A model generated the notes under the pieces. That model did no database searches, was not told the origin of the DNA, and saw nothing but the letters and a program-made list of their open reading frames with translations. The translations under genes were made by a program, and so were the position numbers. From Nonomuraea polychroma (GTDB lineage: Bacteria; Actinomycetota; Actinomycetes; Streptosporangiales; Streptosporangiaceae), in NCBI RefSeq assembly GCF_004011505.1, contig NZ_SAUN01000001.1, positions 11,455,775 through 11,519,774 of the forward strand: a stretch of DNA of 64,000 nucleotides, read 5' to 3'. Shown piece by piece: positions 1-7,498 of the stretch. Position 1 is the stretch's first letter, and every line of letters starts with the position of its first letter.

Positions 1-2
1 TG

Positions 3-755
3 GAGGCCATGGTCGGGTTCAAGGACGCGGGGGCCGAGGTCTTCGACTACGGCAACTCGATCAGGGGCGAGGCGCGCCTGGCCGGCTACGCGCGGGCCTT
101 CGACTTCCCCGGGTTCGTGCCCGCCTACATTCGGCCGCTGTTCTGCGAGGGCAAGGGGCCGTTCCGGTGGGCGGCGCTGAGCGGCGACCCGGCCGACATC
201 GCCGCGACCGACCGGGCCATCCTGGAGCTCTTCCCCGAGAACGAGCAGCTCGCCCGGTGGATCAGGGAAGCCGGGGAGAAGGTGCACTTCCAGGGGTTGC
301 CGGCGCGGATCTGCTGGCTGGGGTACGGCGAGCGCAATGTGGCCGGGGAGCGCTTCAACGACATGGTGGCCTCGGGTGAGCTCCAGGCGCCCATCGTGAT
401 CGGGCGGGACCATCTGGACAGCGGGTCCGTCGCGTCGCCCTACCGTGAGACGGAGGCCATGGCGGACGGGTCGGACGCGATCGCGGACTGGCCGCTCCTG
501 AACGCCCTGCTCAACACGGCCTCGGGGGCCGCCTGGGTGTCGATCCACCATGGGGGTGGGGTCGGGATCGGGCGCTCCATCCACGCCGGCCAGGTGACGG
601 TCGCCGACGGCACGGCCCTGGCCGGGGAGAAGCTGAACCGGGTGCTCACCAATGATCCGGGGACCGGGGTCATGCGGCACGTGGACGCCGGCTACGACAA
701 GGCCGCCGAGGTGGCCGATGCGCGCGGCGTCCGCATCCCGATGCGGGAGTCCTGA
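3..755 (+). CDS. hutU: Urocanate hydratase, C-terminal part (5' end outside window)
   Basis: Urocanase converts urocanate to 4-imidazolone-5-propionate, the second step of histidine degradation, using tightly bound NAD. The visible 250 residues are the C-terminal part of a protein usually about 550 residues long. The family signature FQGLPARICW is present, and its cysteine (the one in the ICW of the signature) is the conserved active-site-region residue. The frame is open to the left edge, so the gene continues upstream. The rest of the pathway (hutF, hutI) lies about 5 kb downstream on the same strand, separated by a regulator, an exporter block and an SDR gene. Family assignment is secure. 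Confidence 0.97.
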   Translation, partial: EAMVGFKDAGAEVFDYGNSIRGEARLAGYARAFDFPGFVPAYIRPLFCEGKGPFRWAALSGDPADIAATDRAILELFPENEQLARWIREAGEKVHFQGLPARICWLGYGERNVAGERFNDMVASGELQAPIVIGRDHLDSGSVASPYRETEAMADGSDAIADWPLLNALLNTASGAAWVSIHHGGGVGIGRSIHAGQVTVADGTALAGEKLNRVLTNDPGTGVMRHVDAGYDKAAEVADARGVRIPMRES

Positions 756-1108
756 CGCCCCGGGGCTCTGACCGTCCACCACGCCCCCGCCCGGCCCCCT
801 CGCCAGGTCGGTTGCCGCCCGGACAGCCCTGACGGCCGCCCGCCGTCCCGGTTGCGCCGAGCCGCGCCGCACACCGTCTCACCGACCCGGCGCCGGAGGG
901 CGGGCGCCTATGCGGGCGGTCGGGCGCTGTGCGTGTGGCGCCGGCCGGCCCGCCACTTCTGCGATCCGGTTGGCCCTGGAGGCGGGCCCTGGTCCGGAGT
1001 GCGGCGGGTGAGGGAGGGGCGGCCGGGTGTGGTCTCCTCGCGGGAAGGCTCGTCCGGCGTACAGGATGGGTGGGATGAGAATGCCGGGCACGATGTGTTG
1101 GAGGTGGC
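756..1108. other. 353-bp GC-rich intergenic region
   Basis: No convincing gene is seen between hutU and the RpiR-type regulator. The reading frames here are shadows caused by very high GC. The right end (about 1060-1108) should hold the regulator's promoter; TACAGGAT near 1060 is a possible -10 element and GGAGG at 1100-1104 is the ribosome binding site. No clear terminator hairpin with a T-run follows hutU. Confidence 0.4.
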
Positions 1109-1951
1109 GTGGCGGACGGATATCACGGTGGACTGGGTGCGCTGCTGGATGGCCGGAGGTTGTCGCCCGTGCAGCGCAGAATCGCGCACTACCTCAGCGA
1201 GCACCTGGACGAGGCGATCTTCCTGTCCAGCGTCGAGCTGGCCGAGCGGGCCGGGGTCAGCCAGCCGTCGGTGACCCGGTTCGCCATGGTGCTCGGTTTC
1301 GCCGGATACCCCGAGCTACGCCAGGCGCTGCGGCCCCTCGTGCTGGGCGGCGGCGCCCACGGGGCGGCCGAGCCGCAGGAGAGCCTGCTGCGCGGCGCCA
1401 TCGACTGTGAGATCCGCAACCTGGCCCTGGTGCGGGAGCGCTTGGCGGCGTTCCCGCTCAAGGAGCTGGGTGAGCAACTCGCCGCCACCGAGCCCCTGCC
1501 CGTGCTGGGCCTGCGGGTCTCCTGCGGGCTGGCCACCACGTTCGCCTACTACGCCCGCCGCATCCACCCCGACGTACGGCTGCTCACCCACGGTGGGTCG
1601 GAGCTGGTCGACGGGTTGCACGCGGCCCGGCGGGCCGGGGCGGAGTGGCTGGTGGCGGTGGTGTTGCCGCGTTATCCCCGGGAGGCGGTGCACGCGCTGG
1701 AGTACGCGGAGAAGCTCGGGCTCAGGGTGGCGGCGATCACCGACAAACCGGATTTCCCCGCCGAGATCGTGCTGGACGCGCCCGTCAGCGACCGGCTGGT
1801 GTTCGACTCGCATGCGGCGCCGCTGGCCCTCGCCATGGCCCTGGTGGAGGCCATGGCGGACGCGGCGCCGCTGCGTACGCAGGCCAGGCTCGAAGAGTAC
1901 GAGCGGATGACCGACGAGACCGGCGCGTTCCTACCCGGCGATCTTGCCTAG
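1109..1951 (+). CDS. RpiR/MurR-family transcriptional regulator (HTH + SIS)
   Basis: A 280-residue protein with the RpiR layout. An N-terminal helix-turn-helix spans about residues 20-75 (SPVQRRIAHYLSEH, then VSQPSVTRFAMVLGFAGYPELR), and a sugar-isomerase-like SIS ligand domain spans about 115-260. The GTG start follows GGAGG at 1100-1104. RpiR proteins sense phosphosugars or related metabolites, and some actinobacterial members sit with histidine or amino-acid catabolism genes. Its place between hutU and the hutF/hutI operon makes control of hut genes possible, but this is inferred from position alone. Its 3' end overlaps the convergent permease gene by 21 bp. Confidence 0.85.
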   Translation: MADGYHGGLGALLDGRRLSPVQRRIAHYLSEHLDEAIFLSSVELAERAGVSQPSVTRFAMVLGFAGYPELRQALRPLVLGGGAHGAAEPQESLLRGAIDCEIRNLALVRERLAAFPLKELGEQLAATEPLPVLGLRVSCGLATTFAYYARRIHPDVRLLTHGGSELVDGLHAARRAGAEWLVAVVLPRYPREAVHALEYAEKLGLRVAAITDKPDFPAEIVLDAPVSDRLVFDSHAAPLALAMALVEAMADAAPLRTQARLEEYERMTDETGAFLPGDLA

Positions 1952-2680
1952 CGACCGCATCGACCAGATGGTGGTCACCACCGCCAGCACGATGAACACC
2001 GCGAACGCGATCGGGATCGAGGAGTCGGACAGCTGCCCGGCGAACAGCGCCCGCCCCGCTTCCACCGCGTGGTAGAGCGGATTGACCGGCGCGATCGCCT
2101 TCATCCATTCGGGAGCGAATGAGATCGGCACGAACAACCCGGCCAGCAGCATGATCGGCAGCATGAACAGGTTGAGCGTCTGCGACATGCCGTTCTCGTC
2201 CCGGATGGTCAGCGCCAGCCCTTGCGACAGGCTGGAGGCGAACAGGCCCGTCGCGGCCATGAGCAACAGCACGAGCACCAGCTCGACGGCCCCGATGCGC
2301 ACGCCCATCGCGATCGCCACGATCAGCACCAGGATCGCCTGGAGGACCAGCTGGACCATGTCCTTGGCCACCCGCCCGAGCACGATGGCCGGGCGCCACG
2401 CGGGGCTGACGGCGTACCGTTCGATCGAGCCGCCGCGCAGCTCGGCGATCAGCCCGAACCCGGAGAACATCGACCCGAAGACCGCGATCATCATCATCGC
2501 CGCCGGGGTGAACATGCGCAGGGCGTCCACCGTCGTGCCGCCGGGCGTCATGGTCTTCAGCAGCGGTGCGAACATCACCAGGTAGAGCACCGGCTGCAGG
2601 ATGCCGAACAGCGGCCAGATCGGATTGCTGAACGACTTCTTCAGCTCATAGCCGGTGAAGAGGGCGGTGTGGCGGATCAT
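1931..2680 (-). CDS. ABC-2 type transporter permease (DrrB-like)
   Basis: A 249-residue integral membrane protein with about six hydrophobic segments and the ABC-2 permease layout seen in daunorubicin-type drug exporters. It lacks a fused ATPase and must pair with the ATP-binding protein encoded just upstream; the start overlaps that gene's stop by 4 bp, so translation is probably coupled. The substrate cannot be read from the sequence. A PadR regulator heads the operon, which usually signals drug- or phenolic-responsive export. Confidence 0.9.
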   Translation of the reverse strand: MIRHTALFTGYELKKSFSNPIWPLFGILQPVLYLVMFAPLLKTMTPGGTTVDALRMFTPAAMMMIAVFGSMFSGFGLIAELRGGSIERYAVSPAWRPAIVLGRVAKDMVQLVLQAILVLIVAIAMGVRIGAVELVLVLLLMAATGLFASSLSQGLALTIRDENGMSQTLNLFMLPIMLLAGLFVPISFAPEWMKAIAPVNPLYHAVEAGRALFAGQLSDSSIPIAFAVFIVLAVVTTIWSMRSLGKIAG

Positions 2681-3630
2681 GCGGCGGCTCCGGTGTCACG
2701 CAGCGAACGGCCGGTCTTGGCGAGGAACACGTCGTCCAGCGTGGAGCGGTCGAGCGCGATCGAGCTCAGCTTGACGCCCTGCTCTTCCAGCGCCCGCAGC
2801 AGCGCGGGCAGCGTGTGCTCACCGTCGTCCACGTACACGCGCAGCAGGTCGTCGTCGAGGCGGGTCTCGCGGGCGAGCGGCCCGAGCGTCTCGGCGGCCC
2901 GCTCGGGGTCGTCGACCCTGAGCGTGATCACGTCGCCGGAGACCTCGCGCTTGAGCGCGGCGGGGGTGCCCTCGGCCACGACCCGGCCGTGGTCGACGAT
3001 CACCAGCCGGTCGCACAACGCGTCGGCCTCGTCCAGGTAGTGGGTGCTGAGCAGCACGCTGGTGCCCGACTCGCGGAGCTGCTCGATGCGGTCCCACAGG
3101 TTGGCCCGGTTCTGCGGGTCCAGGCCGGTGGTGGGCTCGTCGAGGAAGAGCAGCGGCGGGTTGTGCACCAGGCCGATCGCGATGGCGACCCGCCGCTTCT
3201 GGCCGCCGGACAGCGTACGGCCGGGGCGGTCGGCGATCTCGGTGAGGTCGAAGCGCTCCAGCACCTCGGCCGTCGCCTGCTTCGGATCGGCCACGGCGTG
3301 GATCTTGGCGGCCATCATGACCTGAGCCCGGGCGGTCGTGGTGTCCTCGACCCCGCCGGCCTGGCTGACGTACCCGAGCCGGCTCCGGACGGCGGCGGGC
3401 TCCTTGAGCAGGTCGTGCCCGGCGATCATGGCGGTGCCCGCGTCGGGGGTGATCAGCGTGGCCAGCATCCTGATCGTGGTCGTCTTGCCGGCGCCGTTGG
3501 GCCCGAGCACACCGAAGATCTCGCCTTTCGCGATCTCCAGGTCGACGCCGCGCACGGCCTCGACGGTCTGCGGGCCCTTGCGGCTTCGGGTGGTGAAGGT
3601 CTTCTTTAAGTCGTGCGCCTCAACGATCAT
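2677..3630 (-). CDS. ABC transporter ATP-binding protein (DrrA-like)
   Basis: A 317-residue ATPase subunit of the exporter encoded with the downstream permease. Walker A is GPNGAGKTT (about residues 43-51), the signature is LSGGQKRR, and Walker B is LLFLDEPTTGLDP, followed by the H-loop STHYLDEAD. The C-terminal 80 residues match the accessory region of DrrA/NodI-type ATPases. AAGGAG lies just before the ATG. The preceding PadR gene ends 19 bp upstream, so padR-drrA-drrB reads as one operon. Confidence 0.93.
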   Translation of the reverse strand: MIVEAHDLKKTFTTRSRKGPQTVEAVRGVDLEIAKGEIFGVLGPNGAGKTTTIRMLATLITPDAGTAMIAGHDLLKEPAAVRSRLGYVSQAGGVEDTTTARAQVMMAAKIHAVADPKQATAEVLERFDLTEIADRPGRTLSGGQKRRVAIAIGLVHNPPLLFLDEPTTGLDPQNRANLWDRIEQLRESGTSVLLSTHYLDEADALCDRLVIVDHGRVVAEGTPAALKREVSGDVITLRVDDPERAAETLGPLARETRLDDDLLRVYVDDGEHTLPALLRALEEQGVKLSSIALDRSTLDDVFLAKTGRSLRDTGAAA

Positions 3631-3649
3631 GAGACTCCTTGGATGAAAT

Positions 3650-4180
3650 TCACGGCAATTCGTCTGCCTCGACGCGCGGAATCGCCTTCTCGACCCAGTC
3701 GAGCTGGGCTTGGAGCATGGCCCGCGTCAGCAGCAGGTTCTCGCGGATGTGACCAGGGGCGCCGTGGTGATGTTTGACGTCCATGATGTGGCCCATCGTT
3801 TCGACGCCCATCTTGAGCTGCGCCATCCTGCCATGCAGAGCACTCAAAAGCTCTTGCTTTTCCAGCTTGTCCATGAACGTCAGCGCGACCTGGAACGGGT
3901 CGATGATGGGTCTGACCTCGTGCCAGGCCTTCAGCAGCAGCCGCTGGAACTCCTCGCGGCCCGCCTCCGTGATCGCGTAGACGCCCTTGCCGCCCTTGCC
4001 TGCCTCGACGATCTCCAGCAGGCCCTCGTCGGCCATTTTGCCGAGTCCGTGGTAGATCGAGCCGTAGGCGACGCTGGCCCAGACGTCGGCGCTCATCCCC
4101 TCCAGCCGTCTGCGGACCCCGTAGCCGTTCATGGGGCCGTTGAGGAGGACGCCGAGGATCAGGACGCGCATCGATGACAC
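3650..4180 (-). CDS. PadR-family transcriptional regulator
   Basis: A 176-residue protein with an N-terminal PadR winged helix (VLILGVLLNGPMNGYGVRRRLE, then YGSIYHGLGKMADEGLLE) and a C-terminal helical dimerisation part. The start is GTG at 4180, or ATG four codons in. It heads the exporter operon and is divergent from an SDR gene, with a CTCAAATTTGAG palindrome in the narrow gap. By family behaviour it should repress its own operon, and probably the SDR gene, until a ligand binds. The ligand is unknown. Confidence 0.9.
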   Translation of the reverse strand: MSSMRVLILGVLLNGPMNGYGVRRRLEGMSADVWASVAYGSIYHGLGKMADEGLLEIVEAGKGGKGVYAITEAGREEFQRLLLKAWHEVRPIIDPFQVALTFMDKLEKQELLSALHGRMAQLKMGVETMGHIMDVKHHHGAPGHIRENLLLTRAMLQAQLDWVEKAIPRVEADELP

Positions 4181-4195
4181 GCGCTCAAGTTTGTA

Positions 4196-4207
4196 CTCAA
4201 ATTTGAG
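4196..4207. promoter_or_regulatory. Palindromic operator between padR and SDR gene
   Basis: CTCAAATTTGAG is a perfect 12-bp palindrome, preceded by a degenerate copy (CTCAAGTTTG) about 12 bp to the left. It lies in the short gap between the divergent padR and SDR genes, where a PadR dimer site would be expected. The region is also noticeably more AT-rich than its surroundings. Assignment to PadR is by position and symmetry. Confidence 0.6.
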
Positions 4208-4236
4208 TGGTCGTCAACATCAATAAGCTGACCCTC

Positions 4237-4923
4237 ATGACTGAACGACCTACGGCGCTGGTCACCGGCGCTTCCCGGGGCATCGGCGCGGCCGTCGCCC
4301 GGGCGCTGGGACCCACGCATCACGTCATCCTGGGCGGGCGGGACGAGAGGGCGCTCGCCGAGGTGGCGGCGGAGCTGCCCGACGCGCGGCCCTGGCCGGT
4401 GGAGCTGACCGAGATCGCTGAGGCCGACGTCGCGGGCATCGAGCGGCTCGACGTGCTGGTGCACTCCGCGGGCATCGCCGAGCTCGGCAGGATCGCCGAC
4501 CTGGCCGCCGAGGTCTGGCGCCGCACCATGGAAGTGAACGTCGTCGCGGTGGCCGAGCTGACCAGGCTGCTGCTGCCCGCGCTCAGGGCGGCCCGCGGCC
4601 ACGTCGTGTGCGTCAACTCGGGCTCCGGTCAGCGGGCGAACCCCAACTGGGCCGCCTACGCGGCCAGCAAGTTCGCGCTGAAGGCGTTCGCCGACGCCCT
4701 GCGGCTGGAGGAGCCCGAGCTCAGGGTGACCACCGTCTACCCGGGCCGGGTCGCCACCGACATGCAGCACGAGGTGCGCAGGTACGAGGGCGGTCCGTTC
4801 GAGCCCGGCAAATACCTGCGGGCGGAGAGCGTGGCGCGGGCCGTGCTGGCGACCGTCACCGCAGGTCCCGATGCCCATCTCACCGAGCTGACCCTGCGAC
4901 CGGCGGCCGGGCCCGTCAGCTGA
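4237..4923 (+). CDS. Short-chain dehydrogenase/reductase
   Basis: A 228-residue classical SDR. The cofactor motif TGASRGIG lies near the N-terminus, NSGSG carries the catalytic serine region, and YAASK carries the Tyr/Lys pair. The start chosen is ATG at 4237, giving the usual SDR N-terminus; a GTG at 4207 is in frame but would overlap the operator palindrome. No strong ribosome binding site is seen, so the mRNA may be leaderless or nearly so. The gene is divergent from padR and probably shares its control. The stop codon lies inside the left arm of a 12-bp inverted repeat that belongs to the next promoter region. Substrate unknown. Confidence 0.88.
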   Translation: MTERPTALVTGASRGIGAAVARALGPTHHVILGGRDERALAEVAAELPDARPWPVELTEIAEADVAGIERLDVLVHSAGIAELGRIADLAAEVWRRTMEVNVVAVAELTRLLLPALRAARGHVVCVNSGSGQRANPNWAAYAASKFALKAFADALRLEEPELRVTTVYPGRVATDMQHEVRRYEGGPFEPGKYLRAESVARAVLATVTAGPDAHLTELTLRPAAGPVS

Positions 4924-4959
4924 ATGGATCCGCAACGAAGTGAGGACATCCATTCAGCT
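4918..4959. promoter_or_regulatory. 12-bp inverted repeat (GAATGGAT half-sites) upstream of the hut operon
   Basis: AGCTGAATGGAT (4918-4929) and ATCCATTCAGCT (4948-4959) form a perfect inverted repeat with an 18-base spacer. Each arm carries the same GAATGGAT half-site that forms the palindrome at 4990-5005, so a looping or cooperative repressor site is plausible. It could also act as a weak terminator for the SDR gene, but no T-run follows. Confidence 0.55.
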
Positions 4960-4989
4960 CTCCGAGCCATTGGCTCGGCAAAAGAACGT

Positions 4990-5005
4990 TGAATGGATCC
5001 ATTCA
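4990..5005. promoter_or_regulatory. Operator palindrome TGAATGGATCCATTCA of the hut operon
   Basis: A perfect 16-bp palindrome ends 13 bases before the ATG of the M20 amidohydrolase gene. TACAGT at 5007-5012 fits a -10 box, with transcription starting at or next to the ATG at 5019, that is, a leaderless mRNA. The palindrome would then cover the -35/-10 spacer, an ideal place for a repressor. Two more half-sites lie at 4918-4959. The cognate regulator is not proven; the RpiR protein at 1109-1951 is one candidate. Confidence 0.6.
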
Positions 5006-5018
5006 CTACAGTGGGTCC

Positions 5019-6182
5019 ATGCTTGAACCACTCGCGCGCATAGGACGGGACCCGGCGACCGGCGGCTACGTCAGGGACGCCTGGTCGGAGGCCGACATGG
5101 AGCTACGGGAGTGGTTCGCGGGGGAGGCCGCGCGACGCGGCCTCGACCTGCGTGAGGACCGCAACGGCAACCTCTGGGCGTGGTGGGGCGACCCCGCGGC
5201 GCGGCCCGGCGTGGTGACCGGCAGCCACCTCGACTCCGTACGGCAGGGCGGCGCGTACGACGGCCCGCTCGGCGTCGTGTCCGCCTTCGCCGCCCTCGAC
5301 CGGCTGAAGAACCGCGGCGTGACGCCGGCGCGGCCCGTGGGCGTGGTCTGCTTCACCGACGAGGAAGGCGCCAGGTTCGGCGTGCCGTGCATGGGGTCAC
5401 GCCTGCTCACCGGCGCGATCAAGCCGGACAGGGCGCTCGCGCTGACCGATGACGACGGCGACACCCTGGCCGACGTCATGGCCAGGGCCGGGCGGAAGCC
5501 GTACGCGATCGGGCGGGACGACGAGACGCTGGCCACCGTCGGCACATTCGTGGAGCTCCATGTCGAGCAGGGCCGCGCGCTCGTCGACCAGGAACGGCCG
5601 GTAGGCGTGGCCAGCGCGATCTGGCCCCACGGGCGCTGGCGGATCGACTTCCGCGGCCGGGCCGACCACGCGGGCACCACCAGGCTCGCCGACCGCGACG
5701 ACCCCATGCTGCCGTTCGCCCGCATGGTGCTGGCCGCCCGCGCGGGCGCGGAGCGGCGCGGCGTGGTGGCCACGGTCGGCAAGGTGCACGTCTCGCCCGG
5801 CAACGCCAACGCCATCCCCGGCCGGGTCTCCGCCTGGCTGGACGCCCGCGGGGCGGACGAGCGCGACGTGCGGCAATTGGTGGCGGAGCTGGCGGAAGGG
5901 ATGGATGTGAAAGAGGAGTCGTGGACGCCGGTGGTCGATTTCGACGCGGCGCTCAGGGACCGGCTGGCCCGGGTGGCGGGCGGCGACACGCCCGCGCCGA
6001 TCCTGCCGACCGGCGCCGGGCACGACGCCGGAATCATGGCCGCGGCGGGCGTGCCGGCCGGGATGTTGTTCGTCAGGAATCCCACCGGCGTGTCCCATTC
6101 CCCCGATGAGCACGCCGAGCAGGCAGACTGCGAGGCGGGAGTCGTGGCACTGGCGCACGTGCTGGAGGATCTGTGTCGCTGA
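5019..6182 (+). CDS. M20-family amidohydrolase (allantoate/N-carbamoyl amino acid hydrolase type) in hut operon
   Basis: A 387-residue zinc amidohydrolase of the AllC/N-carbamoyl-L-amino-acid hydrolase group. Metal-binding stretches are visible: TGSHLDSV, YDGPLGV, FTDEEGARFG, ELHVEQG and, near the C-terminus, GAGHDAG. The dimerisation insert carries the DHAGTTR motif. The start is ATG at 5019, with no ribosome binding site but a -10 box placed for a leaderless transcript. It overlaps hutF by 10 bp. Such genes are often labelled allantoate amidohydrolase, but here it sits exactly where the HutF route needs an N-formyl-L-glutamate deformylase (HutG), and no HutG is visible. I infer it may fill that step. 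Confidence 0.85.
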   Translation: MLEPLARIGRDPATGGYVRDAWSEADMELREWFAGEAARRGLDLREDRNGNLWAWWGDPAARPGVVTGSHLDSVRQGGAYDGPLGVVSAFAALDRLKNRGVTPARPVGVVCFTDEEGARFGVPCMGSRLLTGAIKPDRALALTDDDGDTLADVMARAGRKPYAIGRDDETLATVGTFVELHVEQGRALVDQERPVGVASAIWPHGRWRIDFRGRADHAGTTRLADRDDPMLPFARMVLAARAGAERRGVVATVGKVHVSPGNANAIPGRVSAWLDARGADERDVRQLVAELAEGMDVKEESWTPVVDFDAALRDRLARVAGGDTPAPILPTGAGHDAGIMAAAGVPAGMLFVRNPTGVSHSPDEHAEQADCEAGVVALAHVLEDLCR

Positions 6183-7498
6183 CGTACTGGTGCGAGCAGG
6201 CCTGGCTGCCCGACGGCGTCGTGGAGGACGTGCTCGTCGTGGTCGAGGGCGACAGGATCGCGCGGATCGGCCAGGGCCCGCCGCCCGCCGACGCCGTACG
6301 GCTGGCAGGGATCACCGTTCCGGGCCTGGCCAACGCCCACTCGCACGCGTTCCACCGCGCGCTCAGAGGTGCCGCGCAGGAGGGCAAGGGCGACTTCTGG
6401 ACCTGGCGCGATGGAATGTACGAGGTGGCCGCCCGGCTCGACCCCGACACCTACCTGCGCCTGGCCACGGCCGTCTACGCCGAGATGGCGCTGGCCGGGG
6501 TGACCTGCGTGGGCGAGTTCCACTACCTGCACCACGCGCCGGGCGGCAAGCCGTACGACGACCCCAACGCCATGGGCCACGTCCTCGTCCAGGCCGCCCG
6601 CGACGCCGGGCTGCGCATCGCGCTGCTCGACACCTGCTACCTGTCCGGCGGCATGGGCGCCCCGCTGACCGGTGCGCAGACCCGGTTCGGGGACGGGGAC
6701 GCCGAGCGCTGGGCCGTCAGGGCCGACGACCTGGCCGCCCGCTACGAAGGTCAGCCGGACGTGGAGATCGGCGCGGCCATCCATTCGGTACGGGCGGTGC
6801 GGCCGGAGCAGATGCCGGTCATCGCCGAGTTCTCCCACCGGCACGCCGCGCCCCTGCACGTGCACGTCTCCGAACAGCGGGCGGAGAACACGGCCTGCGT
6901 CGAGATGTACGCCGCCACGCCCGTCCAGCTTCTCCACGAGCACGGGGCGCTGGGACCACGCTCGACCGCCGTGCACGCCACCCACCTGACCGACGTGGAC
7001 GTCGAGTTGCTCGCCCACTCGGGCACGCACATCTGCATGTGCCCCACCACCGAACGCGACCTCGCCGACGGGATCGGCCCCGCGAGGACCCTCGCCGACC
7101 GGGGCGCGCCGATCACGCTCGGCTCCGACAGCCACGCCGTGATCGACCTGTTCGAAGAGGCCAGGGCGGTCGAGCTGGACGAGCGGCTGGCCAGCGGGAA
7201 ACGCGGCCATTGGACCGCCGCCGACCTGCTCGCCGCCGCCACGAGCGCCGGCCACACCTCGCTCGGCTTCGCCGACGCGGGCATGCTCGTGGCCGGCGCG
7301 CGAGCCGACCTGGTGTCGGTACGCCTCGACTCCGTCCGTACGGCGGGCGCGAGAGGACCGGAGGCCGTGGTGTTCGCGGCCACGGCGGCCGACGTGCACT
7401 CGGTGGTGTCCAACGGGCGTCGCGTGGTCGAGGACGGCAGGCACGTGCTGGGCGACGTCGGATCCCTGCTGGCCGAGGCGATTGGAGCGCTGCGATGA
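6173..7498 (+). CDS. hutF: Formimidoylglutamate deiminase
   Basis: A 441-residue member of the amidohydrolase superfamily that converts N-formimidoyl-L-glutamate to N-formyl-L-glutamate and ammonia. The metal-binding NAHSHAFHRAL motif is near residue 60, HVHVSEQ and HATHLTD follow, and GSDSHAVID carries the late aspartate. Length is normal for HutF. The GTG start overlaps the preceding amidohydrolase gene by 10 bp, and the stop overlaps hutI by 4 bp. It is the branch-defining enzyme of the two-step route from formiminoglutamate to glutamate. Confidence 0.93.
   Translation: MSLTYWCEQAWLPDGVVEDVLVVVEGDRIARIGQGPPPADAVRLAGITVPGLANAHSHAFHRALRGAAQEGKGDFWTWRDGMYEVAARLDPDTYLRLATAVYAEMALAGVTCVGEFHYLHHAPGGKPYDDPNAMGHVLVQAARDAGLRIALLDTCYLSGGMGAPLTGAQTRFGDGDAERWAVRADDLAARYEGQPDVEIGAAIHSVRAVRPEQMPVIAEFSHRHAAPLHVHVSEQRAENTACVEMYAATPVQLLHEHGALGPRSTAVHATHLTDVDVELLAHSGTHICMCPTTERDLADGIGPARTLADRGAPITLGSDSHAVIDLFEEARAVELDERLASGKRGHWTAADLLAAATSAGHTSLGFADAGMLVAGARADLVSVRLDSVRTAGARGPEAVVFAATAADVHSVVSNGRRVVEDGRHVLGDVGSLLAEAIGALR

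Noticed and set aside
4207..4236. GTG at 4207 as the SDR start
   Set aside because: It overlaps the CTCAAATTTGAG operator and adds ten residues not typical of SDRs; ATG 4237 opens directly into the cofactor motif.
5066..7444. A 792-codon open frame antisense to the hut operon
   Set aside because: Arginine/proline/glycine-rich shadow of a GC-rich coding strand; no domain is recognisable, and the opposite strand holds three clear enzymes.
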